A stretch of 64,000 nt of DNA from Rhodocyclaceae bacterium (GCA_023150275.1 JAKLLG010000003.1:1-64000), one strand, 5' to 3'. Counted from the stretch's first letter, positions 16,148-24,900 are shown. Program-made: numbers and translations. Notes: a model not told the origin generated them from the sequence alone.

Positions 16148-17353
16148 TCATACGCGCTCCACGATCATCGCGATGCCCTGGCCGACGCCGATGCACATGG
16201 TGACCAGGCCGTAACGACCTTTCGTCTGCTGCAATTGATTGACCGCCGTGGTCACCAGCCGCGCGCCGCTCATGCCGAGGGGGTGGCCGATGGCGATGGC
16301 GCCGCCGTTCGGGTTCACGCGTGCGTCGTCGTCGGCCAGCCCGAGCTGGCGCAGCACGGCGAGCCCCTGCGCGGCGAAGGCCTCGTTCAATTCGATGGTG
16401 TCCATCTGCGCCAGCGTCAGGCCGGTGCGCGCCAGCAGTTTCAGCGTCGCCGGTGCCGGGCCGATGCCCATGATGCGTGGCGGTACGCCAGCGACGGCCA
16501 TGCCAACGATGCGCGCGCGTGGGGTGAGGCCGAAGCGCTTTACCGCATTTTCCGAAGCAACGATCAGTGCGCAGGCACCATCGTTCACGCCGGAGGCGTT
16601 GCCAGCGGTGACGGAGCGTTCCGGGCCATTGACGCCCTTCAGCTTCGCCAGTTGTTCGAGCGTCAGGTCTGGGCGCGGATGCTCGTCGGTATCGAAGACG
16701 AACGCGTCGCCTTTCTTCTGCGCCAGCGTCACCGGCACGATCTCGCGCGCAAAGAAGCCGGCCGCGTTTGCCGCTGCCCAGCGCTGCTGGCTGCGCAGCG
16801 CAAAGGCATCCTGGTCAGCACGCGCGATGCCGAATTCGGCGGCGACGTTGTCGGCGGTCTCCGGCATCGAATCGATGCCGTACTGCGCCTGCATCAGCTT
16901 GTTCACGAAGCGCCAGCCGATCGTTGTGTCGTACACCGCGTTGCTGCGCGAGAACGCGCTCTCGGCCTTGGGCATCACGAAGGGCGCGCGGCTCATCGAT
17001 TCGACGCCGCCGGCAATCATCAGCTCGGCCTCGCCGCACTTGATCGCCCGCGCCGCGATGCCGACTGCGTCCAGCCCGGAGCCGCAGAGTCGGTTGATCG
17101 TCGTTCCCGGCACCTCCGCCGGCAGCCCGGCAAGCAGCGCCGCCATGCGCGCGACGTTGCGGTTGTCCTCGCCGGCCTGATTGGCGCAGCCGTAGATCAC
17201 GTCGTCGACCGCTGCCCAGTCGACACCGGGGTAGCGCTCGGTCAGCGCGCGGATCGGCAGCGCGCCGAGGTCGTCGGCGCGCACCGTGGCGAGCGCGCCG
17301 CCGTAGCGGCCGATCGGCGTGCGGATGGCGTCGCAGATGAAGGCGTCTCTCAC
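16148..17353 (-). CDS. paaJ: 3-oxoadipyl-CoA / acetyl-CoA acyltransferase (thiolase)
   Basis: 401 residues of a biosynthetic-size thiolase: nucleophile Cys in NRLCGSGLDAV, GGVESMSRAPFV, catalytic His in NGGAIAIGHPLGMSGAR and the second Cys in MCIGVGQG. In the phenylacetate pathway it cleaves 3-oxoadipyl-CoA to succinyl-CoA and acetyl-CoA. GTG start directly after the TGA of the paaI-like gene, with GAGGAGG upstream. Pathway assignment over PcaF (same reaction) rests on the surrounding paa genes. Confidence 0.93.
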   Translation of the reverse strand: MRDAFICDAIRTPIGRYGGALATVRADDLGALPIRALTERYPGVDWAAVDDVIYGCANQAGEDNRNVARMAALLAGLPAEVPGTTINRLCGSGLDAVGIAARAIKCGEAELMIAGGVESMSRAPFVMPKAESAFSRSNAVYDTTIGWRFVNKLMQAQYGIDSMPETADNVAAEFGIARADQDAFALRSQQRWAAANAAGFFAREIVPVTLAQKKGDAFVFDTDEHPRPDLTLEQLAKLKGVNGPERSVTAGNASGVNDGACALIVASENAVKRFGLTPRARIVGMAVAGVPPRIMGIGPAPATLKLLARTGLTLAQMDTIELNEAFAAQGLAVLRQLGLADDDARVNPNGGAIAIGHPLGMSGARLVTTAVNQLQQTKGRYGLVTMCIGVGQGIAMIVERV

Positions 17354-17791
17354 TCAAGCCTCCTCGAAAAAATGCCCCTTGATGCGGGACGAGCGGCCGC
17401 GAAAGACGGCGATCAGCGCGTCCTGCTCGTTCTTCACCTCAATGTCGTAGACCCCGCTGCGTCCGCCCTGATGCCGTGCGTGGCCATGCGCGGTCAGCGT
17501 CTGCCCCTTGTGCGCCGGGGCGATGAAATTGATATCCACGCCCGAAGCGACAGTGCGCACGTTGAAGGTGTTGCAGGCGTAGGCGAAGGCCGAGTCGGCA
17601 AGCGCGAAGATGAAGCCGCCGTGGCAGATGTCGTGGCCGTTCACCATGTCATCGCGCACCGTCATCCGCGTCACGGCTTCGCCGGGCGCAACGCGCACCA
17701 GCGAGATGCCGAGGCCCTGCGCTGCCTTGTCGTCCGGCCACATCACTTCGGCGCAGCGTTCGGCGATCTGTTGGGGAGTCAGTTGCGCCAT
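17354..17791 (-). CDS. paaI: Hotdog-fold acyl-CoA thioesterase PaaI
   Basis: 145 residues, hotdog fold with NGHDICHGGFIFALADSAFAYACN, the catalytic-Asp helix of the 4HBT/PaaI group. PaaI hydrolyses dead-end ring-hydroxylated phenylacetyl-CoA species and frees CoA. Start at 17791 gives the family-typical N-terminus (MAQLTPQQIAE). It lies 4 bp after paaG and abuts paaJ, so the minus-strand genes form one operon. Confidence 0.92.
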   Translation of the reverse strand: MAQLTPQQIAERCAEVMWPDDKAAQGLGISLVRVAPGEAVTRMTVRDDMVNGHDICHGGFIFALADSAFAYACNTFNVRTVASGVDINFIAPAHKGQTLTAHGHARHQGGRSGVYDIEVKNEQDALIAVFRGRSSRIKGHFFEEA

Positions 17792-17795
17792 GCTT

Positions 17796-18581
17796 TCATT
17801 CTCCGGTGAAATTGGCCGCGCGCTTTTCCATGAAAGCGGCCACGCCTTCGCGGTAATCCTTGCTACGCCCCAGTTCAGCCATGAAGTCGCGCTCGACATC
17901 GAGCTGTGCCGCCAGCGTATTCGTTGCCGCAAGCTGGATCGATTCCTTGATGCGCGCGTAGGCGCGCGTCGGGCCGGCAGCGAACTGCCTTGCCAGTGCC
18001 TCGGCCTGCGCCGGCAGTTCGTCATCGGCGACGCACTTCCAGATCAGCCCCCATTCTGCGGCTGTTTCCGCAGGCAACTTGTCGCCGGTGAGGGCAAGTG
18101 CCATCGCTCGCGCATCGCCGATCAGCCGCGGCAGAAACCAGGTGCCGCCCGAGTCGGGGATCAGACCAATCCTGCTGAAAGCCTGGATGAAGGCGGCCGA
18201 TTTTGCGGCAAGGACCATGTCGCAGGCCAGCGCGATGCTGGCGCCGGCGCCGGCCGCAACACCATTCACGGCGCAGACGACGGGCATCGGCAGACGCTTG
18301 ATCTGCAGGATCAGCGGCTTGTAGTAGAGATCGATCGAGGCGCCGATATCGGGGGGCGCCTCATCGGCGGCCACACTGCGGTCGTTGAGGTCCTGCCCGG
18401 CGCAGAACCCGCGACCGGCCCCCGTGAGCAGCACGGCGCGTGCTTCGCGGCTGGCGCGTTCGAGCGCCGCGCGCAGCGCGAGGTGCATCCCGGGGTTGAA
18501 GCTGTTGAGGCGCTCCGGGCGGTTCAACATAATCCTTGCCACGCCGTCGGCCAGTGCATAGAGAACGCTTTCTTCGGCCAT
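17796..18581 (-). CDS. paaG: Enoyl-CoA isomerase/hydratase PaaG
   Basis: 261 residues, crotonase fold: oxyanion-hole segments GRGFCAGQDLNDR and NGVAAGAGASIALACD, then IGLIPDSGGTWFLPRLIG. This set matches PaaG, the 1,2-epoxyphenylacetyl-CoA isomerase that forms oxepin-CoA and also acts later as an enoyl isomerase. The start at 18581 (MAEESVLYAL) is family-typical. It is the first gene of the paaG-I-J minus-strand group, divergent from paaN. Confidence 0.92.
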   Translation of the reverse strand: MAEESVLYALADGVARIMLNRPERLNSFNPGMHLALRAALERASREARAVLLTGAGRGFCAGQDLNDRSVAADEAPPDIGASIDLYYKPLILQIKRLPMPVVCAVNGVAAGAGASIALACDMVLAAKSAAFIQAFSRIGLIPDSGGTWFLPRLIGDARAMALALTGDKLPAETAAEWGLIWKCVADDELPAQAEALARQFAAGPTRAYARIKESIQLAATNTLAAQLDVERDFMAELGRSKDYREGVAAFMEKRAANFTGE

Positions 18582-18656
18582 GGGGCGATGTCTCCGGTGG
18601 GGCGTTTTCCAGGTCCCTTGCGTCGGGACTCGTTTGGTGGTTTGATTATGGCACAG

Positions 18657-18668
18657 CAAATCGATTTG
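18657..18668. promoter_or_regulatory. Palindrome in the paaG/paaN divergent control region
   Basis: CAAATCGATTTG is a perfect 12-bp palindrome in the 130-bp gap between divergent paaG and paaN, overlapping a TTGACA -35-like hexamer. It is a candidate operator for a PaaR- or PaaX-type regulator responding to phenylacetyl-CoA; no such regulator gene is in the window. The site is short, so chance cannot be excluded. Confidence 0.35.
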
Positions 18669-18711
18669 ACAAAAACAAATTCTGCCAGTGTCTGGCACCC
18701 AGGAGAAAAAC

Positions 18712-20382
18712 ATGTCGCATCCCCTTTTTGAGAAGCACCGCACCACGCTCGACAGCGCCCTGAATGCCATCCGCACACGCGGCTACTGGTCGGCCTACCC
18801 CGAGATGCCAAGCCCGAAAATCTACGGCGAGACGGCGCAGGCCGACGGCAAGGCGGCCTACGATGCGCAGCTCGGCCGCGAATTCGCGCTCGACCAGCCG
18901 GGCCGCGGCGGCGCCGTGAAGACCGAATGCTCGCCCTACGGCATCGCGCTCGATGTCAGTTATCCGAAGTGCGAGGCACAGGCGCTGATCGCTGCCGGCA
19001 TTGCCGCCATGCCCGGCTGGCAGGCGATCGGGGCGGAAGGTCGTGCCGGTGTTTGCCTGGAAATTCTCGATCGTCTGAACAAACGCAGCTTCGAGATCGC
19101 CACGGCGGTGATGATGACCACCGGCCAGGGCTGGATGATGGCCTTTCAGGCCGGCGGCCCGCACGCCCAGGATCGCGGGCTGGAGGCGGTGGCCCACGCG
19201 TTCAAGGAGCAGGCCGAAGTGCCGGCCGAAGCGATCTGGGAAAAGCCGCAGGGAAAGAACCCGCCGCTGGTCATGAAGAAGCATTTCGAGGTGGTCGGTC
19301 GCGGCGTCGCGCTGGTCATCGGCTGCGGCACCTTCCCCACCTGGAATACCTACCCCGGCCTCTTTGCCGCGCTGGCCACCGGCAATGCGGTGATCGTCAA
19401 GCCGCACCCGAACGCCATCCTGCCGGCGGCGATCAGTGTGCGCATCGCGCGCGAGGTGTTCGCCGCAGCCGGGCTTGACCCGAATCTCGTCACCCTGTTC
19501 GTTACCGATGCGCCGGCGGAAACGCAGGCGCTGGCGCAGCACCCGGCGGTCGCCTCGATCGATTTCACCGGTGGCAACGTCTTCGGCGAATGGCTGTATG
19601 CCCACTGCCGCGACAAGCAGATCTATGCCGAACTGGCCGGCGTGAACAACATCGTCATCGACGGGACCGATAGCTACAAGGGCATGTTGAAGAACCTTGC
19701 GTTCACGCTCGCGCTCTACTCGGGCCAGATGTGCACCACGACGCAGGCGATCTTCGTTCCGGCCGCCGGCATCGATACGCCCGAGGGCAAGGTGCCGTTC
19801 GACCAGGTGGCCGCCGACCTCGGCGCTGCCATCGACAAGTTCCTCGCCGATCCGGCGGTGGCGACGGCCGTGCTCGGCGCGATCCAGAGTCCGGACACCC
19901 TGGCCCGCATCGAGCAGGCATCACGTGGTGGCTTCGGGGGCGAGGTTGTGCTCGCGTCGAAAAAGATCGAACATCCGGAATTCCCGCAGGCCGAGGTGCG
20001 CACGCCGGTGCTGCTCAAGTGCGACGCGGTGAGCGAGTCGTCATGGATGGAGGAACGCTTCGGCCCGATCGCCTTCGTCGTCAAAGTCGCCGACACCAAC
20101 GCGGCGATCGCGCTCTCCGAGCGCGTGGTGTGCGAGCGCGGCGCGCTGACCGTTGGTCTCTATACGATGCAGCAGTCGGTGATCGACGCGATGACCGCCG
20201 CCACCTGGCGCAGCAAGGTGGCGCTCTCGATCAACCTGACCGGCGGCGTGTTTGTAAATCAGTCGGCGGCGTACTCCGACTACCACGGCACCGGCGGCAA
20301 CCCTGCCGCGAACGCGTCCTACGCGGATTCGGCCTTCGTCGCCAACCGCTTCCGCGTCGTGCAGCGTCGGTATCACGTTTGA
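18712..20382 (+). CDS. paaN: PaaN-type aldehyde dehydrogenase (ring-opened CoA semialdehyde)
   Basis: 556 residues of the aldehyde dehydrogenase superfamily in its PaaN branch: VVGRGVALVIGCGTFPTWN, FTGGNVFGEW, ELAGVNN (general-base region) and the nucleophile Cys in SGQMCTTTQAIF. It oxidises 3-oxo-5,6-dehydrosuberyl-CoA semialdehyde. Unlike E. coli PaaZ (681 residues) it lacks the C-terminal MaoC-like hydratase, so oxepin-CoA ring opening must be done by a separate enzyme not in this window. AGGAGAAAAAC precedes the ATG. Confidence 0.92.
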   Translation: MSHPLFEKHRTTLDSALNAIRTRGYWSAYPEMPSPKIYGETAQADGKAAYDAQLGREFALDQPGRGGAVKTECSPYGIALDVSYPKCEAQALIAAGIAAMPGWQAIGAEGRAGVCLEILDRLNKRSFEIATAVMMTTGQGWMMAFQAGGPHAQDRGLEAVAHAFKEQAEVPAEAIWEKPQGKNPPLVMKKHFEVVGRGVALVIGCGTFPTWNTYPGLFAALATGNAVIVKPHPNAILPAAISVRIAREVFAAAGLDPNLVTLFVTDAPAETQALAQHPAVASIDFTGGNVFGEWLYAHCRDKQIYAELAGVNNIVIDGTDSYKGMLKNLAFTLALYSGQMCTTTQAIFVPAAGIDTPEGKVPFDQVAADLGAAIDKFLADPAVATAVLGAIQSPDTLARIEQASRGGFGGEVVLASKKIEHPEFPQAEVRTPVLLKCDAVSESSWMEERFGPIAFVVKVADTNAAIALSERVVCERGALTVGLYTMQQSVIDAMTAATWRSKVALSINLTGGVFVNQSAAYSDYHGTGGNPAANASYADSAFVANRFRVVQRRYHV

Positions 20383-20384
20383 TT

Positions 20385-20495
20385 TGCATGGCCCTTCGAT
20401 ATGCCTGTCCTGAGATTGTCGAGGGGGCGAGCGGCATGTGTTCCGCTCGTAGTGAGTGTGCCGAAGGCGCGTATCGAACGATGAACGACGCACGA
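20385..20495. repeat. Dispersed palindromic intergenic repeat, copy B
   Basis: The gap between paaN and paaH contains CCTTCGATATGCCTGTCCTGAG, TCCGCTCGTAGTGAG and GCGTATCGAACGATGAACG, related to blocks of the copies near 16.1 and 41.3 kb (CGTTCGTGGTGAG... GTATCGAACCATGAGCGG). It is the most diverged of the three. It does not encode a protein. Confidence 0.5.
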
Positions 20496-20502
20496 GAGAA
20501 AT

Positions 20503-22011
20503 ATGAGCACACGTTCTGAACATCTGTCCCTCGCTGTCGTCGGCACCGGCGCCATGGGGCGTGGCATCGCGCAGATCGCCGCGCAGGCCGGTTGCCGCGT
20601 GCTCCTGCATGACACGCGCGAGGGAGCGGCGGAAGAAGCGAAGGCGGCGCTCGACCAGCAATGGCGCCAACTCGTCGAGAAGGGAAAGATGACCGTCGCC
20701 GCAGCCGACGCAGCACTTGCCCGGCTTGAGGTTGTGGCCGACACCTATGCGCTGACCTACGCCAACGTCGTCGTCGAAGCCATCGTCGAAAACCTCGACG
20801 CCAAGCGCGCGCTGTTCCGCGAACTCGACGACATCGTCAGCGCCGATTGCGTGCTGGCGACCAACACCTCGTCGCTGTCGGTGACGGCGATCGCCGCCGG
20901 CACCAAATTCCCCGGCCGCGTTGCCGGCTTCCACTTCTTCAACCCGGTGCCGCTGATGAAAGTGGTCGAGGTCGTCGCCGGCGCGCTCACCGACAACGCG
21001 CCGCTCGAACTGCTGACGACGCTGGCCCGTGAATGGGGCCATACACCGGTGCGCGCGCAGGACACGCCGGGCTTCATCGTCAATCACGCCGGGCGTGGCT
21101 ACGTCACCGAGGCACTGGCCATCCTGCGCGAATGCGTCGCCGAGGTGCCGGTGATTGATGCCATCCTGCGCGAAGCGGCAGGTTTCCGGCTTGGTCCGTT
21201 CGCGCTGCTCGACCTCACTGCGCTCGATGTCTCGCACCCGGTGATGGAGTCGATCTACCGCCAGTATTACGACGATCCGCGCTACCGGCCCTCGCCGATC
21301 GCCGCACAGCGCCTCGCCGCGGGCCTGCTGGGCCGCAAGAGCGGGCGTGGCTTCTATCGTTACGACGGCTCGCCGAATCCGGAAGCGCCGGTGTCCACCG
21401 CAGCACCATGGGCCGGGCCAGTCTGGGTGAGCGATGCCCATGCGTCGGCTGCGGAGCCGGTGCGGGTGCTGCTGCAACGACTTGGCGCGGAGGTCGAGAC
21501 CGGGTTCGCGCCCTCGGCCGGGGCGCTGATCGTCGTTACGCCGTTCGGTACCGATGTCAGCGCCTGCATTGCCGCCGAGCGGCTCGACGCCAGGCGCACG
21601 GTCGGCATCGATACGCTGCTCGATCTCGGCCGGCGCCGCACGCTGATGTGCTCGCCGGCAACCGTCCCGCTCATCGCTGAACAGGCGCAGGCGCTTTTCG
21701 CGCAGGACGGCGTACCGGCTTCGCTGATCGCCGACAGCGCTGGCTTCGTCGCGCAGCGCGTGCTCGCCAGCATCGTCAACATCGGCTGCGAGATCGTGCA
21801 GCAAGGGGCGTGCTCGCCAGCCGATCTGGATCGCGCGGTGGAACTCGGGCTTGGCTATCCGAAGGGGCCGCTGGCCTGGGGCGATAGTCTCGGCGCCAGT
21901 CGCATCCTGCAGATTCTCCTGAACCTGCAACAGCGCACCGGCGACATGCGTTACCGCCCCAGTCTGTGGCTACGGCGGCGCGTCGAGTGCGGGCTCCCGC
22001 TCGCCAGCTGA
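20503..22011 (+). CDS. paaH: 3-hydroxyadipyl-CoA dehydrogenase
   Basis: 502 residues: Rossmann NAD-binding domain with VVGTGAMGRGIAQIA at about 10-25, the catalytic His/Glu region GFHFFNPVPLMKVVEVV, TPGFIVNHAGRGY, and a C-terminal second 3HCDH domain from about 300 on. It oxidises 3-hydroxyadipyl-CoA to 3-oxoadipyl-CoA, the substrate of the thiolase encoded in the divergent group. The two-domain length matches PaaH. Confidence 0.93.
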   Translation: MSTRSEHLSLAVVGTGAMGRGIAQIAAQAGCRVLLHDTREGAAEEAKAALDQQWRQLVEKGKMTVAAADAALARLEVVADTYALTYANVVVEAIVENLDAKRALFRELDDIVSADCVLATNTSSLSVTAIAAGTKFPGRVAGFHFFNPVPLMKVVEVVAGALTDNAPLELLTTLAREWGHTPVRAQDTPGFIVNHAGRGYVTEALAILRECVAEVPVIDAILREAAGFRLGPFALLDLTALDVSHPVMESIYRQYYDDPRYRPSPIAAQRLAAGLLGRKSGRGFYRYDGSPNPEAPVSTAAPWAGPVWVSDAHASAAEPVRVLLQRLGAEVETGFAPSAGALIVVTPFGTDVSACIAAERLDARRTVGIDTLLDLGRRRTLMCSPATVPLIAEQAQALFAQDGVPASLIADSAGFVAQRVLASIVNIGCEIVQQGACSPADLDRAVELGLGYPKGPLAWGDSLGASRILQILLNLQQRTGDMRYRPSLWLRRRVECGLPLAS

Positions 22012-22012
22012 G

Positions 22013-22300
22013 CTACTCCTTCGCGGCAGTCGCCTCGTCGTAGGCCGACAGCGTCATGCCGGCGCTGGCCAGTCCTTCGCGCAGATGCTTGATCTCCTGC
22101 TTCGAGAACTCGTTGCTGTGGTGCGGGTGATGGAGGAAGAACTCGCGCTTGTTGAGAACGACACGAAAACGCGCACCGTGGTTCGGCTCGACATCAGCGC
22201 CCAGATGGTGCAACAGCGACTCCACTTCACGCCACTGGATATTGGCGGGGATCGGGTCCTGGTAGATCGCCTGCAGCAGGTTGCGGTGCTTGTGGCTCAT
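22013..22300 (-). CDS. HicA-like small protein, no partner
   Basis: 95 residues with a HicA/YcfA-like pattern: an early helix (NIQWREVESLLHHLGADV), a GARFRVVLN strand and then FFLHHPH in place of the usual catalytic-His strand. HicA toxins are small dsRNA-binding-fold mRNA interferases. No HicB antitoxin gene lies on either side, so it is an orphan or no longer a toxin. Start at 22300 is supported by family length; longer in-frame starts run into the divergent M48-like gene. Confidence 0.6.
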   Translation of the reverse strand: MSHKHRNLLQAIYQDPIPANIQWREVESLLHHLGADVEPNHGARFRVVLNKREFFLHHPHHSNEFSKQEIKHLREGLASAGMTLSAYDEATAAKE

Positions 22301-22432
22301 GGCAGACCTCGCGCTTCGAGGGGGATGGATTAACGATACTCCGCTCCGGATTGTCCGGGGTGCAAAATCGCAAGCGTCTGACATATCAGGGTTTTTCTTG
22401 ACTAAGCGCATCGGCCGGCCCATCCTGCGACG

Positions 22433-23347
22433 ATGCCTTCCCTGAGAGCCACGGCTCTGATTCTCGTCTCGGCGCTTGCGCTGGGCGCGTGCGCCACGAC
22501 CACCACCGAGGGCGGTCGTTCGCGGTTCGTCGCGCCGCGCCAGCTGGCTGAAGCGTACTCCGAAGTCGAACTGCGTACCCTGCTTGCTGTCACGCCCGAT
22601 GCCCCTTGCAGCGACGCCGATTGCGAGGCGCATCGCGCGTTCCGCAATCAGGTGAAGCGCCTCGGCACGCGCCTCGCGAACGCATCACGCGAGATTCGCC
22701 ACGAACTGAAGGGGGCGCATCCCGGTTTCATCTTTTTCGTGCCGCAGAAAGGCGAGATCGGCACGCTGTCGAGCGCTTCGGGCTCCATCATTGTCTTCGA
22801 CGGACTGCGGTCGCTGGGGCTCGAAGATCCGGCGCTCGCTTTTCTTCTCGCACGCGAGATGGGGCATGTGATCAACCGCCACCACGACGAAAATTCGGCG
22901 ACGAACATCGCTGTATCTGTTGCGGCCACACTGGTCTTGCCGATGGCGGCACTCCTGCGCGGGACCGCATTCACCGTTTCCGCGCTGACATCCACCTCTA
23001 CCGCGGCCACGGTTGCCACTACGGCCGCGTCGGTTGCCGGGGCAAGGGCGATCAAGGCCATCTACCGGCCGGAGCAATTGCGCGAGGCCGATCTGGTGGC
23101 GCTGAAGATCGTCAACCAGGCCGGGTGGTCGACGTTCGACGTGGCCGAATCGCTGTTGCGTGCGAACCATCGCCTGGGCGACGACGGCTGGATGGCGGAA
23201 CTGCAGGACAGCATTGCCCTCCTCAAGGGCGTCGCCGGCATTCCCGAGTGGGCCTACTTGCCTTCGCCGGTAGCCGAGGCGGGGGGCGTTGCCGAATTGC
23301 TGACGGACGATGCGGCACTCCCGGCGCCCGCATTCCAGATCCGATAA
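22433..23347 (+). CDS. M48-like lipoprotein with altered zinc motif
   Basis: 304 residues: lipobox GAC with Cys20, then an M48-type domain including GSIIVFDGLRSLGLEDPALAFLLA. The zinc motif HExxH normally found here reads REMGH at 141-145, followed by VINRHH; the later READ segment with the third ligand Glu is kept. Loss of the first His should impair or abolish zinc hydrolysis, so it may act as a pseudoprotease chaperone, perhaps in outer-membrane quality control like BepA relatives. Residues 158-205 are an unusual Ala/Thr/Val-rich stretch that may insert in a membrane. Its 3' end overlaps the convergent exonuclease gene by 94 bp. Confidence 0.78.
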   Translation: MPSLRATALILVSALALGACATTTTEGGRSRFVAPRQLAEAYSEVELRTLLAVTPDAPCSDADCEAHRAFRNQVKRLGTRLANASREIRHELKGAHPGFIFFVPQKGEIGTLSSASGSIIVFDGLRSLGLEDPALAFLLAREMGHVINRHHDENSATNIAVSVAATLVLPMAALLRGTAFTVSALTSTSTAATVATTAASVAGARAIKAIYRPEQLREADLVALKIVNQAGWSTFDVAESLLRANHRLGDDGWMAELQDSIALLKGVAGIPEWAYLPSPVAEAGGVAELLTDDAALPAPAFQIR

Positions 23348-23919
23348 ATCCTGATTGCCACATGCGCGTCGTTCGCGGCGTAGCGCATCTGCGCTTCGCT
23401 TAGCCGCGCGTTGGCCCAGTTGCTGGTGCCGGTCTTCTTCGATTTCTGCAGGCGCTGCCCGAAGTAGTGCGCTACGGCCATCTTCGCGCCAACCGTGCCG
23501 CGATGCCCTGGCCCGCGCAATGCCTCACCCAGATCGAGCACGTTGGCCAGCGCGATGCCGAAGCGGGACTGCAGGGCGCTGCGGTCGTTGCCGAGGCCGA
23601 AGCCGATCTTCTTCACTTCAGCGGCTTCCAGCACGGCCTTGAGTGCCGGCAGCGTTGCCGCCTGCTGGGGACGGAACAGCCACACCCGGTCGTCGGTGGC
23701 GAGCTGGACGAGGTGCGGGCCGGTCGAGATTTCACCCTTGGCGAAGGTCGGCTTCGATTCGCTGTCGAATCCGACCGCGTCGGCGGCGAGCAGTGCTGCG
23801 CGAGCCGCGTCGGCGCTGGCCCCGTTTTCGACCAGCGTCACGCGGTCGAGGTCGATGCCGGGGTAGGGCGGCAGTTCGGCGGCCTCCAGCCGGCCGCGGT
23901 CGATGGCGTTGCCGGTCAT
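23254..23919 (-). CDS. RNase D-like 3'-5' exonuclease domain protein
   Basis: 221 residues with the DEDDy exonuclease motifs: ExoI VGFDSESKP, ExoII GLGNDRSAL and ExoIII YAANDAHVAI. It lacks the HRDC domain of full RNase D, so it is a stand-alone exonuclease module that may trim RNA or DNA ends. Its ATG overlaps the stop of the esterase gene (ATGA). The last 17 or so residues (SVSNSATPPASATGEGK) are encoded opposite the end of the M48-like gene and look unconstrained. Confidence 0.85.
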   Translation of the reverse strand: MTGNAIDRGRLEAAELPPYPGIDLDRVTLVENGASADAARAALLAADAVGFDSESKPTFAKGEISTGPHLVQLATDDRVWLFRPQQAATLPALKAVLEAAEVKKIGFGLGNDRSALQSRFGIALANVLDLGEALRGPGHRGTVGAKMAVAHYFGQRLQKSKKTGTSNWANARLSEAQMRYAANDAHVAIRIYRIWNAGAGSAASSVSNSATPPASATGEGK

Positions 23920-24620
23920 TTGGCCGCCATCCGTTCGCGCAACCAGGCGCCGATGTCGGCGATCTCTTCCAGGCAGACCGAGTGCGGCATCGGATACTCG
24001 TGCCATGCCGGCCGATGCCCGAGCTCGACGAGGAAGTCGCGCGCCGCCTTGCCGAGTTGCGGCGAGACGACGTCGTCAACGGTGCCGTGCGCGGCAAAGA
24101 TGGCGAGGTTGCGGTTCGCTTCCGTCGCCTCGTCGCGCACAACTTGCGGCGTCGGCAGATAGGTCGACAGCGCAATCAGCCCTGCCAGCCGTTGCGGATG
24201 CGTCAGGGCGGTCACGTAGGCGACGGCGCCGCCCTGCGAAAAGCCGGCGAGAAAAATGTGTTCGCACGGTACGCCGCGTGCATTCTCACGCGCGATCAGC
24301 GCCCGCAACGCATCGCGCGAATGCAGGATGCCGGCCACGTCGATCTCGCGGCTGTGCGGTTCCAGTGAAATGATGTCGTACCACGCCGGCATGATGTAGC
24401 CGCCGTTGCAACTCACCGGGATTTCCGGCGCGTGCGGAAAGACGAAGCGGATGCCGGGCTGTCCGGCGAGGCCGAGTTCCGGCACGACCGGTGCGAAATC
24501 GCTGCCATCGGCGCCCAGCCCGTGCAGCCAGATCACGCTGAACAGCGGCGCATCGCCGGTCTGCAGTTCGATCGCCGGCAAGACTTCCTGAGCGGGGGAG
24601 GGGAAAGGAAACAAACTCAT
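23916..24620 (-). CDS. Alpha/beta hydrolase, carboxylesterase/phospholipase family
   Basis: 234 residues of the YpfH/phospholipase-carboxylesterase family: HGLGADGSDF oxyanion segment, nucleophile Ser in GFSQGGAVAY, Asp in GTVDDVVSP and His in MPHSVC. There is no signal peptide, so it is cytosolic and likely hydrolyses short acyl esters. Start at 24620 (MSLFPFPSP) is followed by the family-typical region. It is upstream of and overlapping the exonuclease gene. Confidence 0.9.
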   Translation of the reverse strand: MSLFPFPSPAQEVLPAIELQTGDAPLFSVIWLHGLGADGSDFAPVVPELGLAGQPGIRFVFPHAPEIPVSCNGGYIMPAWYDIISLEPHSREIDVAGILHSRDALRALIARENARGVPCEHIFLAGFSQGGAVAYVTALTHPQRLAGLIALSTYLPTPQVVRDEATEANRNLAIFAAHGTVDDVVSPQLGKAARDFLVELGHRPAWHEYPMPHSVCLEEIADIGAWLRERMAAK

Positions 24621-24624
24621 GGGG

Positions 24625-24900
24625 CTATCCTTGGTAATTGCCAGCAGGCTGCCAGGGTTGGCGCTGGCTCTGTTTGCCACGCGGTGGGCCGTCCGCGCGC
24701 AGCGGGTCGAGCAGCGTGCGCAGCCCGTTGTGATCGATTTCGTGCATCAGTTGCAGCAGGCGGCCGATTTCTCCCGGCGGGAAGCCTTCGCGGGCGAACC
24801 ACGCCAGATAATTGCCGGGCAATTGGGCGAGCAAGCGCCCCTTGTGCTTGCCGAAGGGCATTTCGATATGCAGCAGTTTTGTCAGATCATCGGGTTTCAT
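24625..24900 (-). CDS. DUF3820-family small protein
   Basis: 91 residues. The core MPFGKHKGRLLAQLPGNYLAWFAREGFP is the DUF3820 signature, a small putative nucleic-acid-associated domain also found as a tail on exonucleases. Its occurrence directly upstream of an esterase and an RNase D-like exonuclease is suggestive, but function is unknown. The basic, Gln-rich C-terminus (GKQSQRQPWQPAG) appears disordered. Start at 24900 is family-consistent. Confidence 0.75.
   Translation of the reverse strand: MKPDDLTKLLHIEMPFGKHKGRLLAQLPGNYLAWFAREGFPPGEIGRLLQLMHEIDHNGLRTLLDPLRADGPPRGKQSQRQPWQPAGNYQG

Noticed and set aside
20041..21930. Open frame of about 630 codons on the minus strand opposite paaN and paaH
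   Set aside because: Antisense to two clear genes and rich in Arg/His/Gln; no recognisable domain.
22013..22300. HicAB toxin-antitoxin system
   Set aside because: Only a HicA-like protein is present; no HicB-like frame adjoins it.
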